Of a DNA stretch of 64,000 nt, positions 58,824 through 64,000 are shown piece after piece. The notes under the pieces were generated by a model. That model saw nothing but the letters and a program-made list of their open reading frames with translations. It had not been told where the DNA came from and made no database searches. Each line of letters opens with the position of its first letter. Position 1 is the first letter of the stretch. Origin of the DNA: Sodalis praecaptivus (GTDB lineage Bacteria; Pseudomonadota; Gammaproteobacteria; Enterobacterales; Enterobacteriaceae); assembly GCF_000517425.1 (NCBI RefSeq), contig NZ_CP006569.1, positions 1,612,001-1,676,000 on the forward strand, given 5' to 3'. The position numbers and the translations under genes were made by a program.

Positions 58824-59846
58824 TTGAAACTGTATTATTATAAGTCAGCTCTTGGGAATTTTGGCGATGATTTAAATGGTTGGTTATGGGAGACATTATT
58901 GCCTGGTTTTTTTGACGAAGATGACAGCGTCAGATTTTCCGGGATTGGTACCATCATTAACACGGAAATGCCCAGCGCAAAGAAATGGATAGTTTTCGGC
59001 AGCGGCATTGGTTACGGATACCCGCCGGCAGGCTTTGGTGATGCCGATTGGAATATCATTTGCGTCCGAGGACCTTTGAGCGCCCGGGTGTTGGGGCTGA
59101 ACGAGAGTCAATTTATTACCGATGGCGCGGCCTTTCTTAATACATTAGCTGAGTTCAAACCCTTGGCTGAGCATGAGCGTGCGGGAACCATTTTTATTCC
59201 CCACCATAATGCGCTTAAGCAAGGGGATTGGGAAAAAAGCTGCCAGCAGGCGGGTATTACGATGGTGAGCCCGCGGGAAGAGGCACGTGCGGTGATACAG
59301 AAGATCCGTCATGCCAAGCTGGTCCTGGCCGATGCCATGCATGCGGCTATTATCGCCGACGCCATGCGGGTTCCTTGGGTTCCGATGGTCACTTCCTCGC
59401 AAATCAACACCTTCAAATGGCTTGATTGGACGCAAACTATTCGTTGTCCTTATATTCCGACCGTATTGGGTGCGGACTTCCTAAGCGATATCCTAAAAGC
59501 CAACGCCGTGCAATTGCCTGGCGCCCCCGCGATTCAACCGGGTGCCGATGTGGAAAAAGCGTTTGCGGTATTCAAAAAGCAGCAACAGCTTTCCGCGACG
59601 GGCGAAGGGAATCGGCATCTTAGACGATTGTTGAACTTACGCTATAAAGTGCCTAATAAGTTGATTCGGATGCGTGAAGAGCGCCACGCGCGCGGCTGGA
59701 ACGAGCAAAGCGTGGCCAAAGTGGCGCAACGTATGCAAGTGGCGCAACAATCGGGTGGTTACCTCAGCGAAGACAACATTTTTCAGCATAATCTTGCGCG
59801 CCTACTGGAAGGGCTTGAGCGCGTGAAAACGTTACCGACGCGCTGA
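58824..59846 (+). CDS. Polysaccharide pyruvyl transferase family protein (ExoV-like)
   Basis: Predicted cytoplasmic transferase of 340 residues. The N-terminus KLYYYKSALGNFGDDLNGWL is characteristic of the ExoV-like pyruvyl transferase branch. RFSGIGTIINTEMPSAKKWI and IVFGSGIGYGYPP follow, then AKLVLADAMHAAIIADAMRVP near 200, the counterpart of the RLHSAI region in WcaK. I start at TTG 58824, which has GGAG eight bases upstream and puts the family N-terminus first; the ATG at 58722 would add 34 unmatched residues. This is the second pyruvyl-transferase-like gene of the locus and differs strongly from the WcaK-type one. Confidence 0.83.
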   Translation: MKLYYYKSALGNFGDDLNGWLWETLLPGFFDEDDSVRFSGIGTIINTEMPSAKKWIVFGSGIGYGYPPAGFGDADWNIICVRGPLSARVLGLNESQFITDGAAFLNTLAEFKPLAEHERAGTIFIPHHNALKQGDWEKSCQQAGITMVSPREEARAVIQKIRHAKLVLADAMHAAIIADAMRVPWVPMVTSSQINTFKWLDWTQTIRCPYIPTVLGADFLSDILKANAVQLPGAPAIQPGADVEKAFAVFKKQQQLSATGEGNRHLRRLLNLRYKVPNKLIRMREERHARGWNEQSVAKVAQRMQVAQQSGGYLSEDNIFQHNLARLLEGLERVKTLPTR

Positions 59847-60049
59847 TCGCTTTGCGATGGCCGAAATTGTACAGGTCGCGCGGGCGGCGGCCGTGTCGTC
59901 GCGCCGCGCATTGCTGACAGCCATTTCATCGCCTACGATTATGATTATCACTACTTAAACCCGGGTCAGTCACGGCCTGGAGAGATCCGCGCGCGTTTGC
60001 CCGGTCCGTATACTCTCATTGCGCTTTAATTCAAGTTAAGGTTGGTAAA

Positions 60050-60946
60050 ATGAAAAATCTTAAGGCCGTTATTCCCGTCGCCGGGCTCGGTATGCATCTG
60101 TTGCCCGCGACCAAAGCAATCCCGAAAGAAATGTTGCCGATTGTCGATAAGCCGATGATCCAATATATTGTTGACGAGTGCGCCGCCGCGGGCGTTACGG
60201 AAATCATTTTGGTTACTCACGCCTCTAAAAACTCGGTGGAAAACCATTTCGACACCACGTTCGAGCTGGAGGCGCTGCTGGAATCGCGCAAGAAAAATGC
60301 GCTGCTGGAAGAAGTGCAAAAAATCTGTCCGCAGGGCATGACCGTCATGAACGTGCGTCAAGGCGAGCCGTTGGGATTGGGGCATGCGGTGCTCTCCGCC
60401 AAACCCATCATCGGCGATGCGCCGTTTGTCGTGGTGTTGCCCGATGTGTTGCTGGACGATAGCACCTACGATCGCGGCAGTGATAATCTGGCTTCAATGA
60501 TCCAACGCTATCAAGAAACCGGGCATAGTCAAGTGTTGGTGCAATCCTTACCCCGCGATGAACTGCCCAATTATTCGGTGATAAGCTGCAATGAAGACGT
60601 TAGCCGGCCCGGCGATGCGGCTCTGGTGCAATCATTTATCGAGAAACCGCAGGATATTTCACAAATCGATTCTGACCTGGCGGCCGTTGGCCGGTATGTT
60701 TTGTCCGCGGACGTATGGCCTTTGCTCGAGAAAACCGAACCCGGTGCCTGGGGTCGTATTCAGCTCACCGATGCGATTGCGGCGTTGGTTAATCAACAGC
60801 CGGTGGATGCGGTCTATTTAACCGGCAGAAGTTTCAACTGCGGCCTCAAAATGGGCTATATGCAGGCCTTTGTTAGCTATGGATTGCGCAATAAGAAATT
60901 GGGTGCGGATTTCCGTACCGGAATTGAACGTCTTTTAGCTAAGTAA
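60050..60946 (+). CDS. galF: GalF, UTP-glucose-1-phosphate uridylyltransferase homologue
   Basis: Nucleotidyltransferase-fold protein of 298 residues, the capsule-linked paralogue of GalU, which modulates UDP-glucose supply. The N-terminal loop is [20 protein letters not shown]. GalU has GTRMLP at that point and GalF has GMHMLP, so this is GalF-type. [25 protein letters not shown] near 102 and [14 protein letters not shown] near 225 complete the pattern. galF at the far edge of the exopolysaccharide cluster is the enterobacterial rule. galE follows 36 bases later. Confidence 0.93.
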   Translation: MKNLKAVIPVAGLGMHLLPATKAIPKEMLPIVDKPMIQYIVDECAAAGVTEIILVTHASKNSVENHFDTTFELEALLESRKKNALLEEVQKICPQGMTVMNVRQGEPLGLGHAVLSAKPIIGDAPFVVVLPDVLLDDSTYDRGSDNLASMIQRYQETGHSQVLVQSLPRDELPNYSVISCNEDVSRPGDAALVQSFIEKPQDISQIDSDLAAVGRYVLSADVWPLLEKTEPGAWGRIQLTDAIAALVNQQPVDAVYLTGRSFNCGLKMGYMQAFVSYGLRNKKLGADFRTGIERLLAK

Positions 60947-60982
60947 AGTTCAGGGCCACCGTTTATATCATAAGGAGAGACA

Positions 60983-62002
60983 ATGGCTGTATTGGTCACC
61001 GGCGGGGCAGGATATATCGGCTCGCATACGGTTTTGGCGTTATTGGCGCGTGATGAAGAGGTGGTGGTGCTCGACAATCTCGCCAACGCGTCTGAGGTTT
61101 CTCTTGACCGGGTGTCTGAGTTGGCCGATAAAGACCTGATTTTCTATCAGGGGGATGTGCAGGATCCGCAGGTTTTGCAGCAGATTTTCGACGAGCATGA
61201 GATCAGCGCCGTGATTCATTTTGCCGGTCTTAAAGCGGTGGGTGAATCCACCCGGCTGCCGCTGCAATATTACCAAAATAATGTGAACGGCACCTTGGTG
61301 CTGCTGGACGAAATGCGCCGCGCGGGGGTACATCATTTCATCTTTAGTTCGTCGGCGACCGTGTATGGCCAGCACGCGCCGGTACCCTACATTGAAACAT
61401 TCCCGATCGGCGGTACCGCCAGCCCTTACGGTACCTCAAAATTGATGGTTGAGCAGATCCTGGCCGACTTCGCTAAAGCGGAGCCGCAGTTTTCAATCAT
61501 TGCTCTGCGCTATTTTAACCCGGTCGGCGCGCATGAGTCCGGGCTTATCGGCGAAGATCCCAATGGTATTCCCAACAATCTCTTACCTTTTATCGCCCAG
61601 GTTGCGGTGGGGCGTCAGCCGTCGTTGAAAATCTTCGGCAACGATTATCCCACCGAGGATGGGACCTGCGTACGGGACTATATACACGTTATGGATCTGG
61701 CGGAGGGACATCTGCAAGCGATGGATCATCTGGCCGGCAATGTCGGTTATAAAGCCTATAATCTCGGCGCGGGCGTGGGGTATTCTGTTTTGCAAATGGT
61801 GAACGCCTTTGAAAAGGCTTCTGGCAAAACCATACCTTATGAAATCGCTCCGCGCCGTGAAGGTGATTTGGCCGCTTTTTGGGCCGATGCAACGCTGGCG
61901 CAGCGTGAACTTGGGTGGACCGCTAAACGCGATCTCGACAGTATGATGCGCGATACCTGGCGCTGGCAAAGCCAGAATCCCAATGGCTATCGCCAGCCGT
62001 AG
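60983..62002 (+). CDS. galE: UDP-glucose 4-epimerase
   Basis: Interconverts UDP-glucose and UDP-galactose, supplying galactose for the polymer. The 339 residues compare with 338 in E. coli. The NAD-binding loop is VTGGAGYIGSHT near 5-16, the catalytic Ser/Thr is in FSSSATVYG near 121-129, and the YxxxK pair is PYGTSK near 149. The C-terminal conserved part is GDLAAFWADATLAQRELGW. AAGGAGAGA precedes the start. It is co-directional with galF, and a strong terminator follows. Linkage to the EPS cluster mirrors the galE at the end of amylovoran-type loci. Confidence 0.96.
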   Translation: MAVLVTGGAGYIGSHTVLALLARDEEVVVLDNLANASEVSLDRVSELADKDLIFYQGDVQDPQVLQQIFDEHEISAVIHFAGLKAVGESTRLPLQYYQNNVNGTLVLLDEMRRAGVHHFIFSSSATVYGQHAPVPYIETFPIGGTASPYGTSKLMVEQILADFAKAEPQFSIIALRYFNPVGAHESGLIGEDPNGIPNNLLPFIAQVAVGRQPSLKIFGNDYPTEDGTCVRDYIHVMDLAEGHLQAMDHLAGNVGYKAYNLGAGVGYSVLQMVNAFEKASGKTIPYEIAPRREGDLAAFWADATLAQRELGWTAKRDLDSMMRDTWRWQSQNPNGYRQP

Positions 62003-62033
62003 CCCGCTTAATCGGCCGTCGCGGCCCTGGACG

Positions 62034-62063
62034 AACCCATCCTCACCGGATGGGTTTTTTTTT
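62034..62063 (+). terminator. Rho-independent terminator after galE
   Basis: AACCCATCC at 62034-62042 pairs perfectly with GGATGGGTT at 62048-62056 around a five-base loop, followed directly by a run of T to 62063. It closes the galF-galE transcript 32 bases after the galE stop. Confidence 0.94.
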
Positions 62064-62119
62064 GCCTGCCGCCGGCGCTTTTAGCGGTTAATTGCCATCG
62101 ACACCGCGCCTTTTAGCGG

Positions 62120-62161
62120 CACGCTTATGGCAAGGGGAATCACGCTTATGGCAAGGGGAAT
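62120..62161. repeat. Perfect tandem duplication of a 21-base unit
   Basis: Two identical copies, 62120-62140 and 62141-62161, with core CACGCTTATGGCAAGGGG. The unit is non-coding and lies between the galE terminator and the glucose dehydrogenase gene. No known motif was recognised. The remaining intergenic DNA (62003-62466) becomes AT-rich towards 62270 and probably contains the gcd promoter. Confidence 0.9.
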
Positions 62162-62466
62162 AATGCAAGACGGGTAAAGTCACCGGGGTGCAAAAATTTC
62201 TTCACAATTATTTAATAATCGCCGTTTGCTATCGCCGAATCTGATCCTATATTCTATAGGGGAAACTTATCAGACAGTAACAGAAACAACTCTTTTTTTG
62301 TGGCAATGAAAGGGATATTGCGGCGATCTGCTTTTGTTTTTAATGCGCGGCAAGGCAGAAAACCGGCTTTCTCCGTAGTTAAGTTTTCTGAATGGCGTGT
62401 TTGATGACAAGTTTGTCGTCGCGCCTGCCGGATGACGTCTATAAATATTTTTTGGACCGGGATGAT

Positions 62467-64000
62467 ATGAACAAAGAAAGTCCTTCACGGACGATTGTAA
62501 TAATTACCGCACTGTTCGCCGCGTTATGCGGGCTCTATCTGCTAGGCGGCGGCATTTGGCTGGCGTCGCTCGGCGGTTCGCTCTATTACATTATTACCGG
62601 CGTTTTGATGCTGGCGGTGTCCTGGCTGCTTTTTCGCCGTTCCGCCGCGGCGTTATGGCTTTATGCGCTGGTGCTTATCGGCTCGATGATCTGGGCCGTT
62701 TGGGAAGTCGGTTTCGACTTCTGGGCGCTTACGCCGCGTTGCGATGTGCTGGTGTTTTTTGGTATCTGGCTGTTGCTGCCGTTCGTTTACCGCGGGATCC
62801 TTCGCCGGCTACCGCTGGCGCGCGCCGCGTTGGCCGCCAGCCTGGTTATCGCCGGTGCGGTGTTATTGGTGGCGATTGTGCAAGATCCCCAAGACATCAG
62901 CGGGACTCTGAATAACGCGGCGGACGTGCCGGCGGCATCGTCGGTCCCCCCCGGGGATTGGCCGGCCTATGGGCGTACCCAGGCCGGCGAGCGCTATTCG
63001 CCGCTGCGCCAGATTAACGATAAAAATGTCGATAAGCTGAAGGTGGCGTGGCAATTTCGTACCGGCGATATGAAAGGCCCCAACGATCCCACGGAAATTA
63101 CCGATGAAGTGACGCCGATTAAAATACGCGACACGCTTTATCTTTGCTCGCCGCATCAGATATTGTTTGCCCTTGACGCCGCGACCGGTAAAGAGAAATG
63201 GAAATTTGATCCGCAGCTGAAGCCCGATCCGACTTTTCAACACGTAACGTGCCGCGGCGTCTCTTATCATGAAATGCCGGCGGCGAGCGCGGCGCAGGAT
63301 GGCCAGAGCCCGGCGCAGGATTGTCCGCGCCGTATTATTCTGCCGGTCAACAACGGCCATCTGTATGCGCTGAATGCCGATACCGGCGCCCGGTGCGACA
63401 GCTTCGCCGACAAAGGCGATTTGAATTTACAGGCGAATATGCCGGTGACCACCGCCGGGGAGTATGAGCCGACTTCGCCGCCCGTCGTCACCGATAAGGT
63501 GATTATCGTCGCGGGCGCGGTGACGGATAACTACTCCGATCATGAACCGTCGGGCGTCATTCGCGGCTTTGATGTCGCGACGGGGGCGCTATTATGGGCA
63601 TTTGATCCGGGTAATGCCGAGCCAAACGCTATTCCCGCCGACGGTAAAAATTATGTTGCCAATTCCCCCAACTCTTGGGCGCCGGCCGCCTACGATCCAC
63701 AGTTGGATATCGTCTATCTGCCGATAGGCGTCGCTACGCCCGATATTTGGGGCGGCAACCGCACCCCTGAGATGGAGCGCTTTGCCAGCGGGATCCTGGC
63801 GCTGAACGCCACCACCGGCAAGTTGGTCTGGTTCTATCAAACCGTTCACCATGATTTATGGGATATGGATGTGCCCGCCCAGCCGACGTTGGTTGATATT
63901 ACCAATCAGCAGGGGGAAAAGGTTCCGGCAATCTATGCGCCGGCCAAGACGGGTAATATTTTCGTGCTGGATAGACGTACCGGTACGCCGATTGTTCCGG
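62467..64000 (+). CDS. gcd: PQQ-dependent membrane-bound glucose dehydrogenase (3' end outside window)
   Basis: Oxidises glucose to gluconolactone on the periplasmic face and passes electrons to ubiquinone. About 511 codons are visible of a family usually near 800. Layout: five N-terminal membrane helices (about 10-135), then the PQQ beta-propeller starting at DWPAYGRTQAGERYSPLRQI near 160. Hallmarks include TPIKIRDTLYLCSPHQILFA, LDAATGKEKWKFDP, and FYQTVHHDLWDMDVPAQPTL near 457. The start at 62467 (MNKESPSRTIVI) has GGGA close upstream; an in-frame ATG at 62404 would add 21 residues with no good site. Function requires PQQ, whose synthesis genes are not in view. The reading frame is intact to the edge. 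Confidence 0.94.
   Translation, partial: MNKESPSRTIVIITALFAALCGLYLLGGGIWLASLGGSLYYIITGVLMLAVSWLLFRRSAAALWLYALVLIGSMIWAVWEVGFDFWALTPRCDVLVFFGIWLLLPFVYRGILRRLPLARAALAASLVIAGAVLLVAIVQDPQDISGTLNNAADVPAASSVPPGDWPAYGRTQAGERYSPLRQINDKNVDKLKVAWQFRTGDMKGPNDPTEITDEVTPIKIRDTLYLCSPHQILFALDAATGKEKWKFDPQLKPDPTFQHVTCRGVSYHEMPAASAAQDGQSPAQDCPRRIILPVNNGHLYALNADTGARCDSFADKGDLNLQANMPVTTAGEYEPTSPPVVTDKVIIVAGAVTDNYSDHEPSGVIRGFDVATGALLWAFDPGNAEPNAIPADGKNYVANSPNSWAPAAYDPQLDIVYLPIGVATPDIWGGNRTPEMERFASGILALNATTGKLVWFYQTVHHDLWDMDVPAQPTLVDITNQQGEKVPAIYAPAKTGNIFVLDRRTGTPIVP

Noticed and set aside
43189-62362. Shared 14-base word GGCAAGGCAGAAAA at 43189 and 62349
   Set aside because: Matches of 13-14 bases are expected by chance among all pairs in 64 kb, and flanking similarity is weak.
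62404-62466. Alternative upstream start of gcd adding 21 residues
   Set aside because: The upstream ATG has no ribosome site, and the residues do not resemble the family N-terminus as I recall it.

Overview
The window looks like chromosome from a Sodalis-like member of the Enterobacterales. This rests on the gene set, moderate-to-high GC, several long non-coding stretches, and a capsule locus resembling those of Erwinia and Pantoea. The genus is inference. Read backwards, the conserved genes follow the E. coli K-12 order (from memory): galF, exopolysaccharide cluster, asmA-dcd-udk, mrp/metG, yohJK-cdd-sanA, mglCAB-galS, yeiB-folE-yeiG, cirA. Accessory genes sit at the joints of this backbone.

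Region 1 (1-4.1 kb) is iron uptake: the end of a FecCD permease, its ATPase, and a CirA-like TonB receptor behind a probable Fur box. Region 2 (4.2-10.5 kb) holds S-formylglutathione hydrolase and frmA (glutathione-dependent formaldehyde detoxification), a LysR regulator divergent from a YbfB/YjiJ-type MFS protein, folE and yeiB. The frmA, LysR and MFS genes interrupt the usual yeiG-folE adjacency. Region 3 (10.8-13.9 kb) has a PmrA/PmrB two-component pair facing a family-2 glycosyltransferase across an array of small hairpin repeats. Region 4 (14.6-19.7 kb) is galS plus the mglBAC galactose transporter, with clear Gal operators and CRP sites and a short upstream ORF coupled to galS.

Region 5 (19.8-24.8 kb) contains sanA, maeA, cdd and yohJK. 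Region 6 (25.0-30.4 kb) holds a 1,230-codon orphan with an internal signal-peptide-like segment, and a YdeE-like MFS gene. Region 7 (30.6-38.3 kb) is housekeeping: metG, mrp/apbC, a PAP2-like membrane protein, udk, dcd and asmA.

Region 8 (38.4-62.0 kb) is the main accessory element, a Wzx/Wzy-type exopolysaccharide locus of amylovoran/stewartan style. A leftward pair (wzx flippase, WcaK-type pyruvyl transferase) is separated by 2.4 kb of non-coding DNA from a rightward operon. That non-coding DNA carries a JUMPStart/ops element, the RfaH recruitment signal. The operon encodes wza-wzb-wzc, four glycosyltransferases, a candidate Wzy polymerase and a WcaJ/AmsG initiating transferase. It also encodes a large Tat-signal protein resembling the tailspike-fold AmsF/WceF glycanases, which has long T and A tracts in its first codons. 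An acyltransferase, a second pyruvyl-transferase-like gene, galF and galE follow. Region 9 (62.4 kb to the end) is the start of a PQQ-dependent glucose dehydrogenase, cut by the window edge. I saw no tRNA, rRNA, intact IS element, prophage or CRISPR.
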